From: Candidatus Marsarchaeota G2 archaeon ECH_B_1
Lineage (GTDB): Archaea; Thermoproteota; Thermoprotei_A; Marsarchaeales; Marsarchaeaceae
Reading direction: 5' to 3'
DNA length: 32,772 bases
NCBI GenBank assembly: GCA_003019535.1
Contig: NEXG01000003.1
Location: 87,480 to 120,251 of the forward strand
Position numbers and translations under genes: made by a program. The notes beneath the pieces are model-generated. The model was not told the origin of the DNA. It ran no database searches and saw only the letters and a program-made list of their open reading frames with translations. This document shows, piece by piece, positions 15,834 to 24,360 of this stretch (position 1 is its first letter; the number at the start of each line of letters is the position of its first letter).

Positions 15834-17165
15834 ATGACCCTTAACCCTACACTTGACGAGGCTCCACTACGCAGGTTTCACTTGGTTTTATCCAGCCTCG
15901 CAGCCATGGGTACATTCATCGACGGCTACGACCTCTCAGTGATATCCTTCCAAGCGCTCATAATCTCCAACGTATTCCATTTCTCACTTAAATCCAACCC
16001 CTTACTATACGGCCTACTACTCACAAGCGCCCTCATAGGTATGGCTATCGGCGGTGTGAGTTTCGGGTGGTTGGCCGACAGATTGGGTAGGAAGACAATG
16101 TTCCTAGTCGACCTACTCTTCTTTATCGTATTCACAACACTCTCAGGCTTAGCGCAAAACGTATACCAAGTCATAGTCTTCCGCACACTCATGGGTGTGG
16201 GAATCGGCGCTGACTACCCTATAAGCTCAACCATAATATCAGAGTTCGCGCCAGCAAGGCGGCGGGGGGCCCTGCTCATGTATGGGATAATGTTCTATTG
16301 GCTTGGAACCCTGCTCGCCGGCGTGGTCAACTTCGCGACACTCGGCCTCGGCGAGGACCTAGCCTGGCGTGTATCATTCATAGTGGGTGCGGTGATAGCA
16401 GTTCCCGTTGTTGCTGCGCGTGGACTGATGCCAGAGTCGCTGAGATGGTTGGTTAAAAACAACAAGATGGATAGGGCGAATAGGATAGCTGAGAGCCTAA
16501 ACGTGCGTATAACTCAGGGCGCGGGGACGGTTAAACGCTCCGCGAGGGACCTCTTCGGCCGCTACTGGAAGGCGACACTCTTTGTGCTCGTGGCCTGGTT
16601 CGCATTTGACATAGGGTCATACGGTCTAGGCTTCTATACTTCAACCCTTTACAGGGAGTATGGTATAAACAGCTTGAGCCGCATCGCCCTGTTCGGAATA
16701 ATATCAGCACCCTTCCCCATCCTAGCCTATCTCGCCCTGATAGCCATTGTTGACAGGGTTGGGCGTAGAAAGCCAACACTCATAGGGTTCGCTGTGATGG
16801 CGGCCGTGCTCCTTCTACTCCCGGGTCTGATTGAGCGTAACCCGCTAACCCTTCTACCACTCTTTATAGTTTACGCTTCATTCGAGCAGTGGCCGGGAGG
16901 ACTGCTCAGCTTCGCGTACTCCTCGGAGCTCTTCCCAACAGAGATAAGAGGGTTCGCTCAGGGATTGGCAACCACTGTGAGCAGGATCGGAGCCGTGCTC
17001 GGTGTGCTCCTCTTCCCAATAATATCCCAGCGAGGCTTAACGTATGGGACACTCTTCTTCGTAGTATTCATAGCATTAGCGTTCGCGTTATCCTACGTGT
17101 TGGCCCCAGAGACAAGGCAACTCCCCCTTGACGAGGTCAGCTCAACAAAGCAACACCAAACGTGA
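15834..17165 (+). CDS. MFS transporter, sugar-porter/phosphate-symporter-like
   Basis: 443 residues with twelve predicted membrane helices. The loop between helices 2 and 3 is G-W-L-A-D-R-L-G-R-K, the MFS signature. F-I-D-G-Y-D-L in helix 1 and E-S-L-R-W-L after helix 6 are typical of the branch with sugar porters, phosphate:H+ symporters and aromatic-acid transporters. A second D-R-V-G-R-R-K-P lies between helices 8 and 9. The substrate cannot be assigned. ATG 15834 is preferred over the adjoining TTG 15831; the TATA box at 15803-15810 is about 27 bases before it, so probably leaderless. Intergenic element A lies directly upstream. Confidence 0.9.
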   Translation: MTLNPTLDEAPLRRFHLVLSSLAAMGTFIDGYDLSVISFQALIISNVFHFSLKSNPLLYGLLLTSALIGMAIGGVSFGWLADRLGRKTMFLVDLLFFIVFTTLSGLAQNVYQVIVFRTLMGVGIGADYPISSTIISEFAPARRRGALLMYGIMFYWLGTLLAGVVNFATLGLGEDLAWRVSFIVGAVIAVPVVAARGLMPESLRWLVKNNKMDRANRIAESLNVRITQGAGTVKRSARDLFGRYWKATLFVLVAWFAFDIGSYGLGFYTSTLYREYGINSLSRIALFGIISAPFPILAYLALIAIVDRVGRRKPTLIGFAVMAAVLLLLPGLIERNPLTLLPLFIVYASFEQWPGGLLSFAYSSELFPTEIRGFAQGLATTVSRIGAVLGVLLFPIISQRGLTYGTLFFVVFIALAFALSYVLAPETRQLPLDEVSSTKQHQT

Positions 17166-17262
17166 ACAGCTCTCAGATGGCTCCCACCACTCAGTTTGGG
17201 GACGATGAGGTTAGTGGAATAGGCTTTTGTTCCCCTACTAGTAATAGTGGCTGGGGAGCATA

Positions 17263-17601
17263 GTGGACGCTGAGTGTGTTTTCTGCTCTATAATATCTGG
17301 TAGGCTTCCTAGTGCACGCGTTCATGAGTCGGATAACTTCGTGGTTATAAAGGATATTAACCCTGTGGCACCAGTGCACCTCTTGGTTATACCTAAAAGG
17401 CACGTGGAATCGGTTTTGAGTGTTAGTGAGGACTTCCCGGCTGGGGAGTTTTTCGATGTGGTTAAGCGTGTGGCTGAGCAAGAAGGTTTGAGGAGGGGTT
17501 TCAGGCTTGTTGTCAACACTGGTATAGAGGCTCAGCAGAGTGTGCCTCATATGCACGCCCACATCTTGGGTGGTAGGAGCTTCACTTGGCCGCCGGGCTG
17601 A
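17263..17601 (+). CDS. HIT-family nucleotide hydrolase/transferase
   Basis: 112 residues. The histidine triad is H96-M-H98-A-H100 in V-P-H-M-H-A-H-I-L-G-G, preceded by N85-T-G. The N-terminal C5-V-F-C8-S-I-I is the zinc-type start of HINT/HIT proteins. Such enzymes hydrolyse phosphoramidates or dinucleotides of adenosine. GTG 17263 is preceded by GGGGAG. The stop directly abuts the stop of the convergent protease gene with no base between. In the 97-base gap before it nothing else was seen. Confidence 0.92.
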   Translation: MDAECVFCSIISGRLPSARVHESDNFVVIKDINPVAPVHLLVIPKRHVESVLSVSEDFPAGEFFDVVKRVAEQEGLRRGFRLVVNTGIEAQQSVPHMHAHILGGRSFTWPPG

Positions 17602-18804
17602 TTAGAGCGCACGTGGCAGTATTATTAGTACGATTATTAACCCAAACACTATAGCTGATAAGAGTTGTGTTGCGCTCTCAGCCTTCTGCTTGGACTTATA
17701 AATCTTCAGGAACACCTCCCTTATCACTTGGCCGCCGTCGAGTGGTGTAGCTGGCAGTGCGTTGAACACTGCGAGGTTTATGTTTATCCACCAAAGCCAG
17801 AATAGGGTGTTGGAGAGGCCGACCCATCCCGGAATACTTGAGGTGTAGAGTGTCTGGGTGCTTGGGTTCAACGGTGTGGGCTCGATTGTCGCTGGTACGA
17901 AGTATACGAGTGGGTTTGATGGGTGCCTCCACTCGTTGAGTGTGGTTTGGGGCTGGAAGGGTATGAATCCGAGTAGGGCAATGGATGTGTTGATGGGGTT
18001 GGCCGCGAGTACAGCGTACACTGTTCTCCCATCCGCGAGCACCACCGAGACGTTCTCACCTGGTCTTAGAACGGTTGCTTCGAGTTTTGATAGAACAGTG
18101 GTGTTGGGTGTCAGGTATCCCTGAATCTCCCTTATAACATCCCCGGGTCTTATACCCGCGTGTTGGGCTGGGGAGTTGGCTTCAACTGAGAAAACCGCCA
18201 CACCGCTGGTCGCCAACTGTGTGGTGTGAACTGTGGGCATAATCACCAATACGAGTAGCGCTAGGGTTATTACTGCGAGTATGACGTTTGAGGACACACC
18301 AGCGGTGAAGACCTCCATCTTCTGGGAGAAACCGCTCGCCGCGATCTCGCTCTCAGAGGGTCTCACGAATGCGCCAAGCGGTATAAACAGGAAGAGTATC
18401 ATACCCGCACCCTCAACGCTTATGTTCTCCCTCCACGCCATGATGCCGTGGCTCACCTCGTGCACACTCACAGCCACAACAAGCCCGATTAAACCGTAAA
18501 CTAGAGGTACAAAGGGGTTTACCCCCGGTATCAAAAGGTAGCTTTGGATGGGGAGGCTCCCCTCAGCTTGCCTGACAGCCTGACTGAAAAGGTTCGCGGC
18601 AAGCGTGCTGAGCAGGAGGTAGAATGCGAAGAGTAGGAGGGCCACGAACACTGGTACACCTAGGTAACCGAGGAACTTGGTTGACCGGTTCTTGGAGAGG
18701 CGCCTTATGATTTTAGCCGCACGTTTGCTCTCAATTATGAGGAGACCGTACTGGAATTTGATGCTGCCTCCGGGTTTGTTTGAATCCTTGTTCTCCACGT
18801 TCAC
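17602..18804 (-). CDS. Site-2 protease family membrane metalloprotease with PDZ domain (M50)
   Basis: 400 residues. Zinc motif H115-E116-V-S-H119 lies in a membrane helix, and N-A-L-P-A-T-P-L-D-G-G near residue 356 supplies the third ligand, Asp. Between them a PDZ domain (about 200-270; S-P-A-Q-H-A-G-I-R-P-G-D-V-I-R-E-I) faces outside. The family cuts membrane-spanning segments of regulators or signal-peptide remnants. It starts at GTG 18804, with a TATA-like CCTTAAGTTT at about 18827-18836, so transcription is nearly leaderless. It might act on membrane-tethered regulators such as the one at 3991, but nothing in the sequence links them. Confidence 0.92.
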   Translation of the reverse strand: MNVENKDSNKPGGSIKFQYGLLIIESKRAAKIIRRLSKNRSTKFLGYLGVPVFVALLLFAFYLLLSTLAANLFSQAVRQAEGSLPIQSYLLIPGVNPFVPLVYGLIGLVVAVSVHEVSHGIMAWRENISVEGAGMILFLFIPLGAFVRPSESEIAASGFSQKMEVFTAGVSSNVILAVITLALLVLVIMPTVHTTQLATSGVAVFSVEANSPAQHAGIRPGDVIREIQGYLTPNTTVLSKLEATVLRPGENVSVVLADGRTVYAVLAANPINTSIALLGFIPFQPQTTLNEWRHPSNPLVYFVPATIEPTPLNPSTQTLYTSSIPGWVGLSNTLFWLWWININLAVFNALPATPLDGGQVIREVFLKIYKSKQKAESATQLLSAIVFGLIIVLIILPRAL

Positions 18805-18903
18805 ACGTACTTTGATTCCCGGTGAAACTTAAGGTTGCCGAGCGACTCGCCGGTAATGCTTATCTATTTTCCGTTGATAGTATAAGCGGGGCACTCTATA
18901 GCT

Positions 18904-19227
18904 ATGTCTTCAAAAAAGCAGCGGGGCATCGTGGGCAGACTCCTCACACTAGCATTCAGGCAGGAAGTGTTCATAACCGCTGTGAACGCCCTAGTGGGGT
19001 GGGTTGTCTACAATGTCCTAATAGACGTATACGGTTTCAGCTGGCTGCACGCAGCGGTGTTCGGTTTAGTGGGTTACGTTGGCCAAGTGTTGATGTTCAG
19101 ATGGATGCTCTCATTTATGCGTCAAATCGAAGAGGAAGCCACAATCCGCATAGAGAAGCAGAGAAAGCTCACAGAGTACATAAACCAAGCCGACAACCCC
19201 CGACAAGAGAACGAAGCCCAGAGTTAA
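18904..19227 (+). CDS. Small two-helix membrane protein, unknown
   Basis: 107 residues: a basic N-terminus, two hydrophobic helices (about 24-42 and 46-70, F-S-W-L-H-A-A-V-F-G-L-V-G-Y-V-G-Q-V-L-M-F) and a charged coiled tail (M-R-Q-I-E-E-E-A-T-I-R-I-E-K-Q-R-K-L-T-E-Y). It is divergent from the site-2 protease with a shared 99-base promoter region. A longer overlapping frame from 18822 was not chosen because its sequence is basic and repetitive in the way of an out-of-frame reading. No family was recognised. Confidence 0.75.
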   Translation: MSSKKQRGIVGRLLTLAFRQEVFITAVNALVGWVVYNVLIDVYGFSWLHAAVFGLVGYVGQVLMFRWMLSFMRQIEEEATIRIEKQRKLTEYINQADNPRQENEAQS

Positions 19228-19317
19228 CAATCATTGGTAATACATTCGGCTCGCAGTGGATACCAACCTACGTCTTTGTTAAATGTGGCCGCATATAGTG
19301 CAACACTTTCGATGGGG

Positions 19318-19326
19318 TGCTTATCC
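19318..19326 (+). promoter_or_regulatory. TATA box deciding the start of the 19348 gene
   Basis: GTGCTTATC ends about 22 bases before GTG 19348. A leaderless transcript from it would remove the 38 upstream codons (19234-19347), which look non-coding. Confidence 0.45.
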
Positions 19327-19347
19327 CGCCCAGCGCATATACACTGT

Positions 19348-19713
19348 GTGAACACTCGCACCAGCGATTCAGCGGATGAGTTGGATATAGTTAACCTAGC
19401 CCAGCAGCTCGCTAGGTCTCTGAATGATAGGCTCGATCAGCGAAAATACGTAAAGCTTGAATCATTTATCTCGTATGATAAAGAATCTTTTAAACGAGTG
19501 TTCGATGTCAGGATCAAGTTTCCATCTTCTAGGGACATGGAGGGGATAGCGTTTAGGGTGCTAATCGGAGTTACCGCCTCGCTCAGTGTTGCACGCGACG
19601 TGAAGAAGGAGCTCACCACACAGGCCAAAGCGGTGTATAACGCAGCCGAAAACGTCGTTCTAGGATTATTCAGGTTTAAGGCTGGTCGGCAAGCTTTAAG
19701 CAGAGATGGGTAG
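19348..19713 (+). CDS. Small alpha/beta protein, unknown
   Basis: 121 residues from GTG 19348. The order is a helix (L-A-Q-Q-L-A-R-S-L-N-D-R-L), strands (Y-V-K-L-E-S-F-I-S-Y, R-V-F-D-V-R-I-K-F), then amphipathic helices ending F-R-F-K-A-G-R. It has no cysteine motif, signal or membrane segment once the start is trimmed. Its last 18 bases overlap the 3' end of the convergent SRPBCC gene. No family was recognised. Confidence 0.6.
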   Translation: MNTRTSDSADELDIVNLAQQLARSLNDRLDQRKYVKLESFISYDKESFKRVFDVRIKFPSSRDMEGIAFRVLIGVTASLSVARDVKKELTTQAKAVYNAAENVVLGLFRFKAGRQALSRDG

Positions 19714-20181
19714 AGCCCTCTTTTCAGTTACCTCTACACCCCATAGCTCTAGGTTTCTGATGTCGGCTTTGAAGCTCTGTGAAAGGTTGCGTTTGATCTG
19801 GAGGGCGACTAGCCACTCGTAGAGTGGATGTAGTTTAGATTGGAACATAAAATGCCACGTCTTGGTGACCAGGGTTCCCTGCCGCACGGGTCGGAAGACG
19901 TACCTTACGAGTGCTGGGTCTGCTTTGAACATTGGTTCACTTATAGAGTTGATCGAGAACTCTATAACGCGCTCTGGGTTTAACACGGCCACGCCTTCAA
20001 GGCTTACGGGCCTTCCGAGAAGGCTGTATTCAGCCTTAAAATGCATCCTGTTTCCCAGTTTGCTTACAACCTGAAAATTAGACCAGTTGGGCTGACCCCT
20101 GTTCTTTTCGAAAACCCACAGGTAGAACTCAAAGGCTTCCATGGGTTCTAATCCAAGAATTGCGCTTGAACGCACAAACAA
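19696..20181 (-). CDS. SRPBCC (START-like) lipid-binding fold protein
   Basis: 161 residues in the order of the helix-grip fold: M-E-A-F-E-F-Y-L-W-V-F-E, then S-N-F-Q-V-V-S-K-L-G-N-R-M-H-F-K-A-E-Y-S-L-L-G-R-P, alternating strands with T-L-V-T-K-T-W-H-F-M-F, and a long C-terminal helix (W-L-V-A-L-Q-I-K-R-N-L-S-Q-S-F-K-A-D-I-R-N-L-E). Such proteins bind lipids, polyketides or quinones. A TATA-like GTTTATAACC at about 20206-20216 supports the TTG start at 20181 or GTG at 20175, leaderless. Confidence 0.7.
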   Translation of the reverse strand: MFVRSSAILGLEPMEAFEFYLWVFEKNRGQPNWSNFQVVSKLGNRMHFKAEYSLLGRPVSLEGVAVLNPERVIEFSINSISEPMFKADPALVRYVFRPVRQGTLVTKTWHFMFQSKLHPLYEWLVALQIKRNLSQSFKADIRNLELWGVEVTEKRALPISA

Positions 20182-20251
20182 CTGGGCTCACAAAATATTC
20201 GTGTTTTAGGTTATAAACCCTTCGGGGGCGCTTTTTCACCCTGGGGCTAGC

Positions 20252-21565
20252 TCACTCTTTTTCGGATTTGAGCTCTCTGCTCAGTTTATCAGCGGTGTCC
20301 ACAGCCTTTTTGTACATCGTTTGAGTAATATAGCCTTTGTGTATTGCCTCTTCAAGCTGCTCCCTATCCACTATCTTCACTTCCCCATGGGACTTGACCA
20401 CGTCGACGAAGAGGTCTATGTACCTTATGAACACCTTAGAGACCTCTGGTGGTGTGCATACGTTGGCGTATTTACCGATTTCGGCACCGTCACGCCTGAA
20501 ATAGGTTGTCACATAGTACCATTCTTTCAACTTGAACTCCGTTATAGCATAGTCACCTATGCGCCTCTCAGCCTCTATTCCGTCATACTCACCCCTCGAC
20601 TTTATTGGGCGTTTAACTATAATCGTGTTCTCGTCGCTGTGAAGCACGTATCCAGATGAGAGCTCAACATCGTTACCATCCGGTTTCATATGGAATATCT
20701 TCACTTCCTCCCCACTCCTCGGATACACACCCTTCACCACAGTGTCCTTGAGATACTCATCCAACTTGTCTTCGATTCGCTCTCTAACAGCCTCCGCAAA
20801 GTAGACCAAGGCCGAGTACTCTGGGCCAAGCGACTTCAAATAGTGGTGCCCGTGTATTGTGGGCGTGATCTTAGAGCGCCAAACGTCGAGCAACTCTTTA
20901 GCCTCTAAACCAAACACTAGCTCCACATAGTCTTTACCCGGCAACACGCATCTACCGTCGGGTATCTCGGGTGATGTAAGCATCTCCTCAAGGTCATTAG
21001 CTTTAGAGGCAACCTGAGTGTTCTCCTCATCGCTCGCACGCCTACGCCACCTCCAACCGCTAGGCAAAGGCGGGTCCTCTATCAATCTACCAGTCCTCTC
21101 AGCCTCGGCGCCCCCAAACCTAATCCTCACAGCGGGAGTTACAAGTAGCTTCGAAACACTCCTCGCATAACCAGTGACCTGAACCAACCCAACATTATCA
21201 CCCCTCGTCTTAAGCAACCCCCTACGGTCCTCAAGCTCAAGAATTACCCCATTCCTAATACGCTCAACCACACTCGGCTTGAACACCGCCCCATACATTT
21301 TCGGTAGATAGAACTGGGCAACCGTGCCCAGCTCCTGGACAATCGTATCAGCCACTGTTTTAGCCTGATCACCAATCACGATAACCCCCTGCCACCTAGA
21401 CATGTCCTTTATAACTACATCTGGTTCATCCTTACCCGCACCTTCACCCCCCAACCTCTCGACTAGCGTATTCGAAAGCTTAGTCGGCTGATAACCCCTA
21501 TCGAGAAGCAGTTTTGACAGTGCTGACGAATATATTCCACTTACTGTGAACTTCACAATGCTCAC
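20252..21565 (-). CDS. FAU-1-type ribonuclease (RNase E/G-like, DUF402)
   Basis: Archaeal FAU-1 is an RNase E/G-related protein that binds AU-rich RNA and takes part in 5S rRNA processing. The order matches: an N-terminal region with an S1-like segment (V-V-E-R-I-R-N-G-V-I-L-E-L-E-D, V-G-L-V-Q-V-T-G-Y), then the RNase E/G-like middle, then a DUF402 C-terminal domain (R-S-G-E-E-V-K-I-F-H-M-K, W-Y-Y-V-T-T-Y-F-R-R-D-G, R-Y-I-D-L-F-V-D-V). The TATA-like CTTATAGAA at 21584-21592 places transcription near 21564, so GTG 21565 is the probable leaderless start; TTG 21574 is less likely. The inverted repeat at 21567-21589 overlaps this promoter. Confidence 0.87.
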   Translation of the reverse strand: MSIVKFTVSGIYSSALSKLLLDRGYQPTKLSNTLVERLGGEGAGKDEPDVVIKDMSRWQGVIVIGDQAKTVADTIVQELGTVAQFYLPKMYGAVFKPSVVERIRNGVILELEDRRGLLKTRGDNVGLVQVTGYARSVSKLLVTPAVRIRFGGAEAERTGRLIEDPPLPSGWRWRRRASDEENTQVASKANDLEEMLTSPEIPDGRCVLPGKDYVELVFGLEAKELLDVWRSKITPTIHGHHYLKSLGPEYSALVYFAEAVRERIEDKLDEYLKDTVVKGVYPRSGEEVKIFHMKPDGNDVELSSGYVLHSDENTIIVKRPIKSRGEYDGIEAERRIGDYAITEFKLKEWYYVTTYFRRDGAEIGKYANVCTPPEVSKVFIRYIDLFVDVVKSHGEVKIVDREQLEEAIHKGYITQTMYKKAVDTADKLSRELKSEKE

Positions 21566-21566
21566 A

Positions 21567-21589
21567 TAGAACAAAAAAAAGTTGTTCTA
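21567..21589. promoter_or_regulatory. Perfect 8-bp inverted repeat over the FAU-1 promoter
   Basis: TAGAACAA (21567-21574) and TTGTTCTA (21582-21589) are perfectly inverted with a 7-base A-rich spacer. The repeat covers the space between the TATA box and the start codon, where a repressor would block initiation. If transcription began further upstream it would instead be a hairpin with a U-rich loop in the leader, which could be a self-regulatory target for an AU-binding RNase. Confidence 0.5.
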
Positions 21590-21615
21590 TAAGTGTTTCG
21601 GTTTCACAGAGACCA

Positions 21616-21673
21616 TGTCCGAATTAGGGGTGGTAGGCATTGTTTACAAGCGTTGGAAATGGTTATCCGGACA
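21616..21673 (+). repeat. Intergenic element, copy B
   Basis: TGTCCGAATTA (21616-21626) and TTATCCGGACA (21663-21673) form inverted ends (9 of 11). The core GCGTTGGAAATGG plus TTATCCGG (21650-21670) matches copies A and C, and TTAGGG begins 26 bases before the core. It lies in the 227-base gap between the 3' end of the KaiC-like operon and the FAU-1 promoter, pointing away from FAU-1. Nothing else was recognised in the gap. Confidence 0.65.
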
Positions 21674-21792
21674 ACATCCTCACAGAGATTACCCTGATAA
21701 CAGGCACTTTGCCGTGCGTCCTCAGAGTAAACCAGCGCTAAACCGCACACGTTGCCCACAAGTGTTCTATATGAGTCTTGAATTTCTGCTGC

Positions 21793-22677
21793 CTATATTA
21801 TGGGTGTTATGACGGGTTGAACCGGGTTTTCGGATTGGTTTAACCCGTAGACAACCGTGTGTGGCTTTACACCATACATTAGGCCGACACCGTGTTTCAT
21901 TGTTATCTTTATGTGCACATCGCTGACGGGTTGTATCTTTTGTTTGAGGGCTGACCCCTCACTGGTGACAAAGATTATTGAATCTCTTAGAAGTGATAGT
22001 CTGAATATGCTTATCGCGGTGAGCTCTGTTAGATAATCCATTTTCGTTGCGAACGTTGTCTCAAACTGGCTCATATCGATGAAACCTATGACACCACCGT
22101 CTTTAGACCTCTTTTTGGCTCCTCCCCACACCCTAAATATGCTGGCCATGAGTTGCTGTGGGTCGTCCGTGGTGAGCTGCCTTACCACGGAATCTTCAGA
22201 GTCCTTTTCTGGTACTACTAGGCCGTGTAGCTGTTCGAACACTATCATCCTAACCCTCTCTGTGAGGTTTGACCACGGCATAACGGACTCATATTTACGT
22301 AGGAAGAGGATGGGGTCAACCCCGCTTGGGGGGACTATTATGGCGCGCCTTTCGCGTGCTAGCTGGTTTAAAACGCACCCCATACCTATGGATTCCGCTA
22401 GTTCAAAGGGTGCGTCGGCGGATAACTCGATTAGGAACATCGAACCCCTCCTCACACCCCCGAAGAGTTGATTGAGCTGGCTGGTGCCCAGAGAGAAAAC
22501 ATCCTCATCCTCCTCTGCTAGTGTGATGCGTGATTTTGTGAAGTCTGGGCGTCTATACACATCCATTGTGTGCATCTTTGCGTTGTGGAGGCTGATCACT
22601 TCATGGTTTCTCCATATTGGTTTTCCTCTTAGCTTGTGGGTGATCATTTCCCGTACGAGTCTACCGTCAAGCTCCAT
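21793..22677 (-). CDS. KaiC/GvpD-like ATPase, C-terminal part (after in-frame TAG)
   Basis: 294 residues that continue, in the same frame, the protein encoded at 22681-23169. The first residues M-E-L-D-G-R-L-V-R-E-M-I-T-H-K-L-R-G-K-P-I are the last strand of the first RecA-like domain of KaiC/RAD55/GvpD proteins (D-G-R-x-x-R-x-M-x-x-x-K-L-R-G). From residue 60 a second RecA-like domain follows. Its P-loop position reads S-A-D-A-P-F-E-L and cannot bind nucleotide in the usual way. The ATG lies three bases after the TAG and has no clear ribosome site. Confidence 0.8.
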   Translation of the reverse strand: MELDGRLVREMITHKLRGKPIWRNHEVISLHNAKMHTMDVYRRPDFTKSRITLAEEDEDVFSLGTSQLNQLFGGVRRGSMFLIELSADAPFELAESIGMGCVLNQLARERRAIIVPPSGVDPILFLRKYESVMPWSNLTERVRMIVFEQLHGLVVPEKDSEDSVVRQLTTDDPQQLMASIFRVWGGAKKRSKDGGVIGFIDMSQFETTFATKMDYLTELTAISIFRLSLLRDSIIFVTSEGSALKQKIQPVSDVHIKITMKHGVGLMYGVKPHTVVYGLNQSENPVQPVITPII

Positions 22678-22680
22678 CGT

Positions 22681-23169
22681 CTACATCTCGACGATTGCGT
22701 CGACGAGAAAGTCGAGGTTTGTGTGCTCAATGCTCTCACCGACAAACACTAGGCTTGACTCCGAGGATGTGGCGAGTGTTATTAAAACCTCCTCGGTTTT
22801 AAGCCTTTCAATTTCACTCATCTTCTTAGCGTACGCATCCCAGCTGTCCAGAACAACTATGGGTGGCTTCTTCCTGATTGATTCAAAAACTTGGCCCAGA
22901 AAATTCTCCGCTAAATCGAGTCTAGTATCGATGAAATTCTTCTCACTCAGAACCCGATGAATATCCACGAATTGTTTCCTCATCGATTCATCTGAAACCC
23001 TCGACGAAAAATATATCCCCCGACCTTCTCCAACCGTATTCAATAAGTGTAAAGCGAGTGTCGTCTTCCCGGAGCCCGGCAGACCCTTTATTAGGAGCGT
23101 TCTGCCCCCTTGACGCAAATAGTCAGCCAACTCATCCACCATGTTTGGTTGAAGAGCGCTAATTTCCAA
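22681..23169 (-). CDS. KaiC/GvpD-like ATPase, N-terminal part
   Basis: 162 residues with Walker A G29-L-P-G-S-G-K35-T36-T37 and Walker B P-I-V-V-L-D-S. It ends L-D-F-L-V-D-A-I-V-E-M then TAG. In relatives this strand runs straight on into the D-G-R...K-L-R-G strand that starts the next open frame. The two parts together (458 sense codons, 457 if the ACG between them is left out) have the length and domain order of a two-domain GvpD/KaiC-like protein. It starts at TTG 23169, with AT-rich TATA-like sequence at 23190-23215. It may be split, read through, or broken. Confidence 0.8.
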   Translation of the reverse strand: MEISALQPNMVDELADYLRQGGRTLLIKGLPGSGKTTLALHLLNTVGEGRGIYFSSRVSDESMRKQFVDIHRVLSEKNFIDTRLDLAENFLGQVFESIRKKPPIVVLDSWDAYAKKMSEIERLKTEEVLITLATSSESSLVFVGESIEHTNLDFLVDAIVEM

Positions 23170-23496
23170 GTCAATATCATTTTAGTAACTATTAATATGT
23201 AATATTTTAATATTTCGTAGAATTAATCCTCATAGAATTTACGATAAAATTAAATACTAAGCACTTGCACCATACCAAGCCTATAATTAAGCGAGTCATA
23301 CACTCACCATATATGGGCTCTTGTACCTCAAAGTTCCTTGCGCTTAATATTGTTTGGAGAACATATGTATCTACTCTAAGGTGGATCTTAGAATTCCACT
23401 AAACACGATAGGGTTTCACCCTCGCCGATCATTTATCCAGACTCCGCCTATCTTATATAGAAAACTTTAAGTTTACATAACTGTGTAAGCTTTAGC
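23170..23496. other. AT-rich divergent intergenic region
   Basis: 327 bases, much more AT-rich than the surroundings, between divergent genes. A TATA-like CTTATATAG at 23451-23459 lies about 40 bases before the proteinase start. The ATATTAATA region near 23195-23205 would serve the minus-strand operon. No gene, RNA or strong repeat was seen. Confidence 0.5.
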
Positions 23497-24360
23497 TTGA
23501 GTTCCTTAGACTTTCTTATAACAAATTTCTGGATAATCTTTTTTGTATTTTTGTTTTTGATTCCCGCTTTGCAGAGGGCGCTTCTCACCTCGTCTAGAAG
23601 GAGCCTGTTAACACAGCTTGCGCAGAAGCTCGGCTCCCAAATTATAACATTGATTCATAGGCAGGAGGTTGTGAGTTTTCTGGGTATACCCATTGCACGT
23701 TATATTGATATCGATGATAGTGAGGATGTTTTGCGTGCGATAAGAACAGCTCCGAATGAAGCCGCGATCACCATAATCATGCATACTCCTGGGGGGATAG
23801 CGTTAGCGGCTTCTCAAATCGCGTTCGCGCTTGCCGCCCATAAGGGTAAGAAGACGGTTATTGTGCCTCACTTTGCTATGAGCGGGGGGACGCTAATAGC
23901 CTTAGCAGCTGATGAAATAGTGATGGACCCTCATGCCGTGCTAGGTCCTGTGGACCCGCAGTTTGTTGAAGGTAACGAGAGTTATCCTGCAGTGTCAATA
24001 TTGAAGGTTGTGGACTATAAGAAACCCGAAAAACTTGATGATAGAACGCTTATCCTCTATGACCAGGCAAGTAAGGCGGTTGAGCAGACTGAGAACATTG
24101 TGCGGAAAATCATGAATGGAAAATATGATGAGAAGGTTATTCAAACGGTCGTTGAAGAGCTTGTGAGAGGTAAGTATACACACGACTACCCTATAACAGC
24201 TGATGAGGCCGCGAAGATGGGGCTCAAGGTGTCCACCAGCGTTCCACTTGAGGTCTACCAACTTATGGCTCTATATAAGATGGAGACACGTGGGAGAAGA
24301 CCAGGGGTAGAATACGTACCCGTTATTCCTACGTCGAAAACTGAAAGAGGGAAGACGTAG
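23497..24360 (+). CDS. SDH-family Clp-fold membrane serine proteinase
   Basis: 287 residues. One N-terminal membrane helix (about 8-27), then a ClpP/SppA crotonase-like domain: M-H-T-P-G-G at 95-100, nucleophile S129 in A-M-S-G-G-T, and D-P-H146-A-V-L-G-P-V-D-P-Q, which may hold the catalytic His and Asp. The family (serine dehydrogenase proteinase type, archaeal SppA/NfeD relatives) degrades membrane or membrane-associated proteins. It starts at TTG 23497. The usual NfeD or stomatin partner is missing downstream. Confidence 0.88.
   Translation: MSSLDFLITNFWIIFFVFLFLIPALQRALLTSSRRSLLTQLAQKLGSQIITLIHRQEVVSFLGIPIARYIDIDDSEDVLRAIRTAPNEAAITIIMHTPGGIALAASQIAFALAAHKGKKTVIVPHFAMSGGTLIALAADEIVMDPHAVLGPVDPQFVEGNESYPAVSILKVVDYKKPEKLDDRTLILYDQASKAVEQTENIVRKIMNGKYDEKVIQTVVEELVRGKYTHDYPITADEAAKMGLKVSTSVPLEVYQLMALYKMETRGRRPGVEYVPVIPTSKTERGKT

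Noticed and set aside
18822-19298. Long frame overlapping the small membrane protein at 18904
   Set aside because: Its composition is that of a shadow frame; the 18904 frame has clear membrane helices and a coiled tail.
23425-23445. TTTATCCAGACTCCG resembling the end of the intergenic element
   Set aside because: The GCG...GGAAA part and the TTAGGG block are missing, so it is not counted as a fourth copy.
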